IMG/VR virus record: IMGVR_UViG_3300020463_000177
Coordinates: 1-20,630 of that record
Reading direction: 5' to 3' (one strand)
DNA length: 20,630 nt
From: a virus
Translations under genes and position numbers: made by a program
Shown here: one piece after another, positions 9,301-16,834 of the stretch
How positions within the stretch are numbered: position 1 is the stretch's first letter
How the letters are laid out: each line of letters begins with the position of its first letter
Notes under the pieces: model-generated
The model's input: only the letters and a program-made list of their open reading frames with translations
Database searches by the model: none
Told to the model about the DNA's origin: nothing

Positions 9301-10869
9301 AGTATATAAAGAACCTGTTGATTCGGTGTACATCCATCTTTCCCATCCATCCATTCCACTAACAACATTATCTCTACGAACTATTGATTGTGATATGTTT
9401 GTTAAGGCCTCTGAACCACTTACTGATTCTAATGTTTTTATTCTTGCATCAAACGATTCTACTAAAGTTAATTTATATTTAAGATTGTTTACTCTTTCTA
9501 CAGCTGATGAATATTTCACAAAATCTTTAAAATGTGTATAATCAATATTTAATTTAACTCCACCAAACGAACCACTAATATATTTATCAATTATTTGTTG
9601 TGATGTTGATAAGTTTGTATCTAATAAATCATTCCAACTTTTAACATCAGTTCCTTGTGATTTACCATAATTGCCTGAATCTATTTTAAAATTAGGATAA
9701 GAAAAATATGGTTGTTCTTCAGATGATTGTTCTGCATATGTTAATACTCTCTCAATATATGATTCTCTTAGTATCTCATCAATTCTACAAATTAATGGTT
9801 GTAACCCATCTTTTAATGGTTTGTATAATTTTAAACATACTGTTCTAAATGAATTTGGATTTGCGAAGCTCTCATTATAATATCTAACCTTTGTGGTTTT
9901 TTGAATATTTGAACGCCTTTTATTATAAGTACTAATAGGTGGATTATCATAATATTCACCATTTGGTAATGGATATACTCTATCTTCTGGAACATCAAAT
10001 CCTGCTAAATTATCAGAATCATAGTAGTATTTTGGGTTACCTTCTGATTGGCCATCTTGAGGTGCTTCTCTTTCAATTTTAAATTCTATAGAACCCTCAG
10101 CATTTATTTCTAAATTAAATTTAGCACTTCTTCCTGTATTTTGATATACTGGGTATCCGAAAATATTTGGTCTTTTAATGTTGTAAAATTCAATCCAATG
10201 ATTATCACCTTTACTATCAAGTGATGGTGAAAAGAATGTAGCATTATCTGGATTATTTGAATTATCAGGAAATTCGCCTGTTGGATGAGGTACATCTTCA
10301 ACAGTCTCACCTACTCTTGGGTTGTTGTAAAAACTAACATCTGTAATTATTGCTATATCATTATTTTCAAAATTTAAACCTAAGTTTACTTCTGTATCTT
10401 CTGGAGTTGGGTTTAAGTTAATTCTGTTATATAATGATTGTAACTTTAAGAGTGCATCTTCATTAGCTACTTCTAACTCTACTTCCGTTCCATCAGCTGA
10501 AACGTTTATTATTCGTAGTTCACCAGTTAATGGTTTTACAAAATTATAACATATACTATAATATCCATCATCTTGAACACCAAGCCTAACATCCCTTTCA
10601 GGTTTCAGAATAAAATCAATATTAGTATCTGCATCAATAGTATTTAATGAATATTCTAAATTAGTATAGTTTGAACTTACTAAAGAATCAGCAGAATATA
10701 TGTGAGATTCCATCGATGGTAATCCCATTGTTGTTAAATCTGATATTATTAATGGGTAATTTATAGAACTTAAATTTGAGGCATCAGTTAACGAAAACGT
10801 TTTGACATTTTCAATAGGAACTTTCGAACTTACTATAATATCTTTATTTTGAAATCTATCTATTGACAT
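6385..10869 (-). CDS. Large baseplate/tail-associated protein with internal LamG-like domain and C-terminal coiled coil
   Basis: 1494 residues, the largest gene here, placed after the gp6-like wedge where T4 encodes gp7 and later wedge proteins. Residues about 684-726 (IWRRIVNNIPYLLKTKGS, RAVKALIATYGIP, REYGGP) resemble the alpha-helical core of P2 gpI-type baseplate proteins. Residues about 735-985 look like a LamG/concanavalin-type sandwich (NGNIHFYLSG, ATLIVERE, TGSGEVQFGRAFG, SGSIQEIRYWAEQL). Residues about 1150-1180 hold a PARVDYNSGILIEPHILERPK motif that I associate with phage structural proteins. Residues 1203-1257 are imperfect 18-residue repeats. Residues about 1428-1492 are an Arg/Glu-rich coiled coil. 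The AAAGGAA-TAGTAA-ATG leader supports the start. A role at the baseplate periphery is inference; direct equivalence with gp7 is not shown. Confidence 0.68.
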   Translation of the reverse strand: MSIDRFQNKDIIVSSKVPIENVKTFSLTDASNLSSINYPLIISDLTTMGLPSMESHIYSADSLVSSNYTNLEYSLNTIDADTNIDFILKPERDVRLGVQDDGYYSICYNFVKPLTGELRIINVSADGTEVELEVANEDALLKLQSLYNRINLNPTPEDTEVNLGLNFENNDIAIITDVSFYNNPRVGETVEDVPHPTGEFPDNSNNPDNATFFSPSLDSKGDNHWIEFYNIKRPNIFGYPVYQNTGRSAKFNLEINAEGSIEFKIEREAPQDGQSEGNPKYYYDSDNLAGFDVPEDRVYPLPNGEYYDNPPISTYNKRRSNIQKTTKVRYYNESFANPNSFRTVCLKLYKPLKDGLQPLICRIDEILRESYIERVLTYAEQSSEEQPYFSYPNFKIDSGNYGKSQGTDVKSWNDLLDTNLSTSQQIIDKYISGSFGGVKLNIDYTHFKDFVKYSSAVERVNNLKYKLTLVESFDARIKTLESVSGSEALTNISQSIVRRDNVVSGMDGWERWMYTESTGSLYTHYSSSAFPLEPWPKQSTYPNVNYSVTSSEAESHYNGLIDSASIHDSLNDARLTKVVPSAIVEDPLNKEYVLFVDMIGHHFDITWSYINALTSINEREEHPYDGMPNELLYDVAKSMGWKLTHGKDTSNLWEFGLGTDKFGNVPNSGSLPSKPHEQINNEIWRRIVNNIPYLLKTKGSARAVKALIATYGIPQTFLSIREYGGPVIDTKVRPYWEHDRFVYHLRMDNDNFITVPWDKITDIDPTTYAVNDPNPIDVIELQLQQNLNRDTGIIRKEKDFAVLYESTSSAAEFSNGNIHFYLSGSSGYKSASIMNVPIFDSKMATLIVERENSVDDITKDNVYKLQYRKNRKDRISVSKSASISIDGSTESSYNAAWTGSGEVQFGRAFGNQTGAPSLWGDTNTMSGSIQEIRYWAEQLKDIVIDEHTLSRESYHGNAVTSSYFDLKFRFIPDSNLKTITNPDSHPSSHPNQQITGSENGSHLTASLFNFENDDLIGVTEEYYTKVPSAGANNIMNNKVRTEENSLTGILDPDQKKEKSQYDSAPVDSNVVGVYLAATKMYNEDIYNHTGYFDIDDYIGNPDSRAGFTEQNEELDYIRRQVFKKYSSKNLINSTIDILAKYDMAVFEQIRQTMPARVDYNSGILIEPHILERPKAKSLTKVTQTRPMYSTTIAAIDRPVTASHHFLQTEITNSYSLSAERKQFETEISESIYTLSAEKPDYDTTIDTTATRIITSQKDDVEDLGNPKLGDMYAPAKYKYIILNYSSAADVGYGYGWTTGSNGYWNYDILAKNISTHRPAKYAQRTKLFYSSELSASLGLPSSSSLEPSEVTTDNLPLAVANLRYLGCKMTSDSLTTNSPDTPDGKPVIEIFKADPNVLIKTSQTADEGNLDVDSGTGIATLDIGDLIVDDELYWKRLQEYRREVREFRRKIEKLISIEQERVKKAQFRESEERKRREIELDRRKEFNIKNNFNG
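7099..7263 (-). repeat. Imperfect 18-residue tandem repeat inside the 1494-residue protein
   Basis: Residues about 1203-1257 read as two good copies and one decayed copy: HFLQTEITNSYSLSAER, KQFETEISESIYTLSAEK, PDYDTTIDTTATRIITSQK. Shared positions are T-E/T-I, then a hydroxylated or acidic stretch, then LSAE. This may be a short fibrous or beta-hairpin segment. Confidence 0.5.
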
Positions 10870-10880
10870 TTACTATTCCT

Positions 10881-11891
10881 TTAATCCATTCTTGTATCAT
10901 TTGATTCTTCAGCTTCAGTATAATTGTCATCTTCTTGAGCTGGTCCCCAATCGATTGGGTCATCTAATGGGTCTGTTAATGTAACTTCAAAAAGACATCT
11001 ATCACCACGTATAAAATTATCTCTGTAAGGTTCTCCACTCATCTCTGTTTGAACTTGAATTAAATCACCAACCACCATATCTGCATTTACTAAATCATAT
11101 GAAATGTTATGTCTTAAATAACCAGTCCTTCTATCGTTTGAAATTTCATTTCTTAAACTTGAACCGCCCGTATAACCTGCTCTTACTCTAGCTATTTTTG
11201 TTTTAACATCAGTTAATGTTCCAGCTTGCCCACCCATAACACGATATGATACAATAGCATGGAAGTTTAAATCTTTACCTGAATCAATTAGTTCTTGCGT
11301 AATTCTATATCCACCTCGTTGTAATGGTGGTCCGAATGCAATTGAATCCCATTCGATTGATTTATATCCAGAACCTATGAGATATCCTTCAGTATATGCT
11401 TTAGTCATATTATCATCTCTTTCATCAGGACCAGATGCAGGAAAACCTCTACCTGTATAAGTGCTATAACCACTATAGTGAGCGTTATTATATCTTTCCC
11501 CAGCACCTCCGTGATTAGTTATTCGAGATGGTGCGCCCGTCGTTAACTCATATTTACCACTAAATACATCTTCAAAATCAGGATCTAATGAGCTTGCTTT
11601 TATACTTACACCATTAACATATATTTTTGATTCATCAATAAAGTTTTGATTAATAATCTCTAATGGAATATCAGGAAATGGTGTTTTAAGTTCACCCGAA
11701 AGTTCTCCAACTGTTTTATTATAATTTCTTATATTATATTTAGTTGTTACTGCTTTTAATTTGTGAACACCATACTCTCTAGCATCATCCTCATTCAATG
11801 TATAAGACACAATTTGATTGGATGTATTTCTTTTTACATCACGATATGTAACCTGATTTTCGGTTGTTATGTTTGTTTCTTGTGCTGCCAT
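10881..11891 (-). CDS. Unrecognised probable virion protein
   Basis: 336 residues; no family recognised. The N-terminal 100 residues look globular and mixed alpha/beta (REYGVHKLKAVTTKYNIRNYN). Residues about 125-160 are rich in Gly, Tyr and Asn (GGAGERYNNAHYSGYSTYTG), probably a flexible or surface loop. Residues 205-310 are beta-rich (NFHAIVSYRVMGGQAG, LRHNISYDLVNADMVVGDLIQVQTE is too long a unit to name but alternates like strands). The extreme C-terminus is acidic (EDDNYTEAEESNDTRMD). Its ATG overlaps the TAA of the upstream gene by one base (TAATG), implying translational coupling. T4 gp8 has a similar length and nearby position, but I see no sequence match, so I do not assign it. Confidence 0.6.
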   Translation of the reverse strand: MAAQETNITTENQVTYRDVKRNTSNQIVSYTLNEDDAREYGVHKLKAVTTKYNIRNYNKTVGELSGELKTPFPDIPLEIINQNFIDESKIYVNGVSIKASSLDPDFEDVFSGKYELTTGAPSRITNHGGAGERYNNAHYSGYSTYTGRGFPASGPDERDDNMTKAYTEGYLIGSGYKSIEWDSIAFGPPLQRGGYRITQELIDSGKDLNFHAIVSYRVMGGQAGTLTDVKTKIARVRAGYTGGSSLRNEISNDRRTGYLRHNISYDLVNADMVVGDLIQVQTEMSGEPYRDNFIRGDRCLFEVTLTDPLDDPIDWGPAQEDDNYTEAEESNDTRMD

Positions 11892-13918
11892 TATCTTACC
11901 ACTTTAAATACATACCCATCAAAGTATTGTTTACTACTAGCATTATCAACTCTAAATTCAAATTGATAGAATCTTTCTGGCTGAAGAGTATTAAACCAAA
12001 AATTAAAATAGTTTCCAGTCGAATCACAACTTACCTTTGTATAAGTTGTATCATAAGGAACTAAAACTAAATTTGTTTCAACATCTCTAACCTGGTAATA
12101 AGTAGTTTGAGGTAGATATTTAATCGTAGTATATGGATTTGAATCTGCAAAACTTCTTTGAGGATATGATTCCCTACCAATCAAACGTATCTTAGCTTTA
12201 GAAAGTTCTCTATATTCTGATTTTAAATCTTTTGGATATAGAGTTATATTATCTGATGTAAGTGGATTTAGTGAACCTGTTGCGAATGCCGAATCATCCC
12301 ATCTAACTTCTAAGGTAGGTACATAGATAGTATGTGTATCGTTTGAGAAAAACTTAGATGAACCATATTTTATAGAACCAGTCTCAGCTGCAAAATTTCT
12401 TTTAATGATAAATCCATTATTTGGTCTAGAACCACTTATCCAATCAGTAACATAATCACTAACACCCACTTTTAAATCAATTGTTTTCTTTGTAAATGTT
12501 TGAGAATATTTTGTATTACTAATTGATGATGTGTACCACGTACCACCACCAACATTTTTTATATATGAAGCTTCTGATTGAGCTGGTGCATCTAATGAAC
12601 CTGAATATGTTATTTTAAAATCATCTAGTGATGCACTTTGTGCATTAGAACTTGTATTGTAATATGTATAAGCAAATATATAATCACCTGTTTTAGATGG
12701 TGTGAATGATATTGATTGTGTTGCTGCAGCTACATATGATGAGGTTAGGTTAGTAACACCATTTGTCATATTTAATCCATCGGCATCATATATTGTAAAT
12801 CCTATAGCTCCATAATCATTAGGAGTAATAGAAGATGATACTTGATAATTTAAACCACTTTGTAAATTTACTGAATATTGTGCATCACCACCACCTTTAT
12901 GTGAATATAAATTTAGTTTAGATTCTGATGCGAACATTCTAACTTCAGATGTACCATCAAATGCATCTTTAACAACATTTCTTAATTTAAAGTTTCCTTC
13001 GTTTTGAGTGAATGTATCCCACACTATTAAGTTACCTTCTTTTTGGTAAACATAAATTTCATCAAATGAACCTGTTGTAGTTGTACCATCTCCACTTCCA
13101 TCAAAAAAAGTAAATCTTAATTCGTGGTCTCCAGTTACTGTAGCAGCTAAATCAAATGATTGAGTAGATGATGCCGTTATAGCACCAACCATACCAGCAT
13201 AATCACCTTCAGTTTTTATAACACCATTTGGGTCTTTTATTCTAAATGCTACATCATCAAATGAGGCAGGGTCTATTTGGAATTGTACTCCATAGTTTAT
13301 TCCGTTTTGAAGATACGCTGGAAATACCAATGTTGTTCCTGCGAAGTTAGATGCTGATATTATTAGTTGTTCATTTTCAATTAATGCGAATGGAGTATTA
13401 CCATTGAAGTCATTAATTGATTCAGTTAAAAATGCCGAACCACTTCCGTTAGTAAAACCTTCATATAATACAACACCCTCAGTTGGAATTGTTTTTACTG
13501 ATTTACCATTAAATACTTGTGCGATTGTTGTTGGCCATACAGAATCTAAGGTTCTTCTTTCCCAACTTGAACCATCTTTATTAATTGGATTAGCATTATA
13601 TTGACCTGAACCCTCACTCCAACTTTGAGAAACAGGATATACTTCTAATGTGTATTCAGTTAAAACATCATCAGCTTGAGTTGAGGTTAAGTTTAATTGA
13701 AACTTAGGGTCTACTATTTCACCTTCAGCTATTGATGCTGATATTGATGTTAAATCAAATTGTGAAAGTATTCTACTATTACCAATAAAATTTGATTGAG
13801 TTTCCTCATCAAAGATTTTACTAACTTCTAATATCTCATCAAGGCCTGTATTTTGCTGTTTACGAGTATTGTTTTCGTAAATCGTAGAATCTTTTTGTCC
13901 GTATATTCTGTAAATCAT
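11891..13918 (-). CDS. Virion appendage protein: DNRLRE-like scaffold with two inserted beta-sandwich modules
   Basis: 675 residues. Residues 1-130 look like the first half of a DNRLRE-type domain (DSTIYENN, LSQFDLTSI, LEVYPVSQSWSEGSGQY, GSSWERRT). The second half of that pattern appears only at about 455-545 (GGGTWYTS, VGVSDYVTDWISGSRPNNGF, a THTIYVPTLEVRWDDS end). Between them lie two similar beta-sandwich modules, about 149-293 and 298-440, each starting with LYEGF or VWDTF and ending in a FDEIYVY or LDDFKITY strand, as in carbohydrate-binding modules. Residues 545-675 form a further beta-rich C-terminal domain. The leader AAAGAGGAAACACT-ATG has the clearest Shine-Dalgarno in the window. 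It directly follows gp6, suggesting a baseplate-attached adhesin. Ligand unknown. Confidence 0.68.
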   Translation of the reverse strand: MIYRIYGQKDSTIYENNTRKQQNTGLDEILEVSKIFDEETQSNFIGNSRILSQFDLTSISASIAEGEIVDPKFQLNLTSTQADDVLTEYTLEVYPVSQSWSEGSGQYNANPINKDGSSWERRTLDSVWPTTIAQVFNGKSVKTIPTEGVVLYEGFTNGSGSAFLTESINDFNGNTPFALIENEQLIISASNFAGTTLVFPAYLQNGINYGVQFQIDPASFDDVAFRIKDPNGVIKTEGDYAGMVGAITASSTQSFDLAATVTGDHELRFTFFDGSGDGTTTTGSFDEIYVYQKEGNLIVWDTFTQNEGNFKLRNVVKDAFDGTSEVRMFASESKLNLYSHKGGGDAQYSVNLQSGLNYQVSSSITPNDYGAIGFTIYDADGLNMTNGVTNLTSSYVAAATQSISFTPSKTGDYIFAYTYYNTSSNAQSASLDDFKITYSGSLDAPAQSEASYIKNVGGGTWYTSSISNTKYSQTFTKKTIDLKVGVSDYVTDWISGSRPNNGFIIKRNFAAETGSIKYGSSKFFSNDTHTIYVPTLEVRWDDSAFATGSLNPLTSDNITLYPKDLKSEYRELSKAKIRLIGRESYPQRSFADSNPYTTIKYLPQTTYYQVRDVETNLVLVPYDTTYTKVSCDSTGNYFNFWFNTLQPERFYQFEFRVDNASSKQYFDGYVFKVVR

Positions 13919-13931
13919 AGTGTTTCCTCTT

Positions 13932-15872
13932 TTAGAAAGATTGGGTTATTACCTGTCCTCTAATATCCTGATTTGGGAATTTCACTTCAAATATAGCTGC
14001 ATCTTTCGGTGGATATATAACACCACCTTTAGTTGCATTTCTAATACTATATTTATTTGGTGAATAGTTTCCATTAAATTTATTTGTAATCTGTAACCCA
14101 CCTACTCCTTGGTTATCAGGTCGTACTACAGTTTGAACACCATCTACTTTATCAATTTCAACATATATTTTAGATAAGTTAATTGGTTCATTGATTCTCC
14201 AATTATCAATATCAAAATATTCTCTCAATCTATCTATAGCTCTAAGTAAAACTTCATTAGAGTTAAATTCAGGTAAAACTATAATTTCAAAGTTAATACC
14301 AATATTAACAATATGTGCATCCTTAATATTAACTGCATCTGTTAATAACCTATGGTATGAAATGTAATTTTTTAAATTATATTTAGTTGCATCATTTAAT
14401 GGTTGTAAGTTTTTTTGATTATCATACCCTAATGTATAAAGATTCAATGCTAATGGATTTGGAATTTCTGTATTTATAAATTGTCCATCAGCTTTTTTAT
14501 TTTCTAATTGATAATCTTGAACTAAGAATGCTTTTGCTACTGAACCAAATTGTGGTGGAAGTGCATAACATCTCATTACATAATCTTCTCTAGTTACAGT
14601 TCTATTTTGTGCTGCAAAGAATGCCATCGCATTCTGTCTAATTTCTTCTTCTGATTCAGTTGTTTTACCACCAACCGCTGGGTTTGGGTTTGAACAAGCT
14701 ACAGATTGTCTTATAAATGATACTACATTATCATTTAAGTTTATTTCATTTTTAAATACTGATGTACTAGCTAATACATTTACTAAATCTTTAGCTGGAA
14801 CATTATCTGCTATTCCATTACCAACTATATATTTAACTGTAAGTGTTGTATTAGATGGAGCTACTCCATATGTTTTTGTGTATAAGAAGTTTGATGGGTC
14901 TAAGGATGAATCTAAATTCTGTGCTTCTGTATATAAGCCAGAACCTACATTATCAGGATTTGGAATTATTTCTTCATCTGCATTTGCTGAAATACCTGCT
15001 CCAAACCCAATAGCCATTACTCCATCATCTTCAAAGTTTGTTACATACCTTTTAGGAACTCTGTTAAGTTCTAAGAGATATGGTGTATCACCACTATAAA
15101 GATGAAGTTCAGTTGAGTTATCTTCATTGTTATCTATTTGTTCAAATACAGTATCTTGTGCTAAGTAAGGAACTCTAGTCCATAAATCACCATCGGAATC
15201 GTAAATTGATTTTATTCTAACTAAATTTTCTTCTTCTAATTTTATTTTATCATAAATCTTTGGTGTACCAAATGTATATTCTTTTGTTTTTTCTTTACCA
15301 CTTGTAGCTCTTACTTTCTTTTTTAGAAGATAGTATACTGGTTCATTTGTAGATTCATCTACTTGATAAACTGTTACATCGGTTGGTTCAAATGAAGATG
15401 AGAATGAAAAATCAACTTGGCTTATTGTTGTAAATTCTACATCAGTAAAATCTGTTGAACCAACAATCATTCCCTCATTCAATGTCATAGCATAATCATA
15501 ATCAGGTCTTACGTTATCACCACTTCCAATTGATGGTACTAATTGAAATACATCTAAATTTACTGATGCTGGAATAATATTTTTTGGTTTATATCCTAAT
15601 GAGTTTACTATTTTAAATAAATTAGCGTTTTCTTCTGCTGTACTTAATAAGGATTCTCTTAATTGTGTATCCGTATAAAATGATAATACATCACCAACAT
15701 ATGATGCCATTTCCATAAACATCATACCAGGAGATGCTTCGTTAAAATCGTTATAAGTATTTGGGAAGTAGTTTTTAGAAAACTCAATTAAGTTTTTTCT
15801 AAATTCACCAAAATCTCTACCGATTAACGATACATCTTTTTGTACTAAATCTGATTTCTTTTTGTTTGCCAT
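13932..15872 (-). CDS. Baseplate wedge subunit, T4 gp6-like (baseplate J family)
   Basis: gp6 forms the continuous ring of the contractile-tail baseplate. The 646 residues are close to T4 gp6 (660). The N-terminus has the gp6/J-like start: a helix with FRKNLIEFSKNYFPNTYNDF, then SPGMMFMEMASYVGDVLSFYTD and ENANLFKIVNSLGYKP. Residues about 420-460 (ESEEEIRQNAMAFFAAQNRTVTREDY) match the central J-like motif. The remainder (LLTDAVNIKDAHIVNIGINFEI, then LREYFDIDNWRINEPINLSKI) is the usual J-family C-terminal pattern. It starts 10 bases after the gp25-like gene, the classic gp25-gp6 pairing, and is followed after 13 bases by the DNRLRE-like appendage gene. The leader AATAGGTTTAAAGAT-ATG is only weakly Shine-Dalgarno-like. 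Confidence 0.92.
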   Translation of the reverse strand: MANKKKSDLVQKDVSLIGRDFGEFRKNLIEFSKNYFPNTYNDFNEASPGMMFMEMASYVGDVLSFYTDTQLRESLLSTAEENANLFKIVNSLGYKPKNIIPASVNLDVFQLVPSIGSGDNVRPDYDYAMTLNEGMIVGSTDFTDVEFTTISQVDFSFSSSFEPTDVTVYQVDESTNEPVYYLLKKKVRATSGKEKTKEYTFGTPKIYDKIKLEEENLVRIKSIYDSDGDLWTRVPYLAQDTVFEQIDNNEDNSTELHLYSGDTPYLLELNRVPKRYVTNFEDDGVMAIGFGAGISANADEEIIPNPDNVGSGLYTEAQNLDSSLDPSNFLYTKTYGVAPSNTTLTVKYIVGNGIADNVPAKDLVNVLASTSVFKNEINLNDNVVSFIRQSVACSNPNPAVGGKTTESEEEIRQNAMAFFAAQNRTVTREDYVMRCYALPPQFGSVAKAFLVQDYQLENKKADGQFINTEIPNPLALNLYTLGYDNQKNLQPLNDATKYNLKNYISYHRLLTDAVNIKDAHIVNIGINFEIIVLPEFNSNEVLLRAIDRLREYFDIDNWRINEPINLSKIYVEIDKVDGVQTVVRPDNQGVGGLQITNKFNGNYSPNKYSIRNATKGGVIYPPKDAAIFEVKFPNQDIRGQVITQSF

Positions 15873-15882
15873 ATCTTTAAAC

Positions 15883-16320
15883 CTATTCTATTACTGCCCC
15901 TTCGGCATCTATGAACAATATTATTTGTTTATTAGCACCTTGCTCAGTTACTCTAAACCTTAATTCGATTCTTACAAAATTTCTATCATGCTCAATTTCA
16001 ACATCTATGTTATCAATAACTATGTAAGGTAACCAAAATCTTATATCAGCAGATAATGTATTTTTTAATCTATCATCTAAGTCTAATGACATGTTTTCAA
16101 ATAATAGTGAATATACATCAGAACCAAATTCTGGCTGAAACGGTCTTTCACCTTTTCTAGTTAATAATAAGTTTTTTAAATTTGAAATAGCTTGTTCTTC
16201 TGTTGTATAACTTTGAGAAAACAAACCATTCTTTTTTCCAAACGGCAGCTTAATACCAACCGCAACATCTTTGTTGAAATCGATTGGATTATAAAAATAT
16301 TCTTTACGCTGCTTAGCCAT
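15883..16320 (-). CDS. Baseplate wedge / sheath initiator, T4 gp25-like
   Basis: gp25 nucleates sheath polymerisation and locks the wedge in contractile injection systems. The 145 residues are near T4 gp25 (132). The family signature is plain: SQSYTTEEQAISNLKNLLLT, followed by RKGERPFQPEFGSDVYSLLF (about 55-74), then a C-terminal LRFRVTEQGANKQIILFID strand pair. The Shine-Dalgarno AAGGAAG lies 8 to 9 bases before the ATG. It sits directly upstream of the gp6-like gene, the conserved order in many contractile phages. Confidence 0.93.
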   Translation of the reverse strand: MAKQRKEYFYNPIDFNKDVAVGIKLPFGKKNGLFSQSYTTEEQAISNLKNLLLTRKGERPFQPEFGSDVYSLLFENMSLDLDDRLKNTLSADIRFWLPYIVIDNIDVEIEHDRNFVRIELRFRVTEQGANKQIILFIDAEGAVIE

Positions 16321-16324
16321 CTAC

Positions 16325-16795
16325 TTATCTTCCTTTTTTCTTATCAATTGCTTTCATTAAAGCAGAATAATCTTTTGTCATAGCTCCTGCTACCGCTGCT
16401 ACTTGTTCGTTATTTGTATCAACAGGTCTACCATCAATATCTTGCGTTGGTGCTATTGTTTGAGAACCACCATGCATAAATCCTTGAGCTTGATTAGATT
16501 CAAATGTTCCATCCATACTTCTCCACTCACCACTTTCATGTGTTTCGTTTAACATTTCATTCAACAATGGATTTTTCATAAACTTTTTTGGTTTAGGTTT
16601 AGATTTATTCTCTTCTATTGCTAGAATCTTTCTCATATCAATATCCAATGGGTCTACTTCAACCTTTTTAGATTTTATTTCTTTTATAATCGGTTTTTGA
16701 GATTTCTTAACCTCAGATAAAATAGGTTTTAGTTCTTCACGAACTACCTTTCTAACGATTACTTCTAATAATTGTGCTAAATCTTTTGCTTTCAT
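16325..16795 (-). CDS. Small charged protein of unknown function between spike and gp25
   Basis: 156 residues. An N-terminal amphipathic helix (AKDLAQLLEVIVRKVVREEL, about 3-24) leads to a Lys/Pro-rich stretch (25-75). There follow a short conserved-looking block (NPLLNEMLNETHESGEWRSM) and a Gly/Gln-rich segment. The C-terminus is helical (VAAVAGAMTKDYSALMKAID, then KKKGR). No enzyme motif or membrane segment is visible. It is the first gene after a 39-base gap containing a putative promoter; it has no Shine-Dalgarno. It ends 4 bases before gp25. A baseplate assembly or virion role is plausible from position only. Confidence 0.55.
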   Translation of the reverse strand: MKAKDLAQLLEVIVRKVVREELKPILSEVKKSQKPIIKEIKSKKVEVDPLDIDMRKILAIEENKSKPKPKKFMKNPLLNEMLNETHESGEWRSMDGTFESNQAQGFMHGGSQTIAPTQDIDGRPVDTNNEQVAAVAGAMTKDYSALMKAIDKKKGR

Positions 16796-16809
16796 AATTG
16801 TGTACTTTA

Positions 16810-16826
16810 TATATAAATATTAAAAA
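16810..16826 (-). promoter_or_regulatory. Putative phage (late) promoter element, second copy
   Basis: Coding-strand sequence TTTTTAATATTTATATA, one mismatch from the element at 5274-5290. It ends 15 bases before the ATG of the 156-residue protein and 8 bases separate it from the stop of the upstream gene. The plus strand again holds TATAAATA (16812-16819). It could drive the gp25-gp6 unit. Confidence 0.4.
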
Positions 16827-16834
16827 CTTTCTTT

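Noticed and set aside
10881-11891. Assignment of the 336-residue protein as T4 gp8 by length and position
   Set aside because: No sequence motif of gp8 could be matched, and length plus location alone is not enough.
14471-14478. TATAAATA on the coding strand inside the gp6-like gene, considered as a late promoter
   Set aside because: It is deep within a coding region with no gene start nearby, and one such octamer is expected by chance in DNA this AT-rich.
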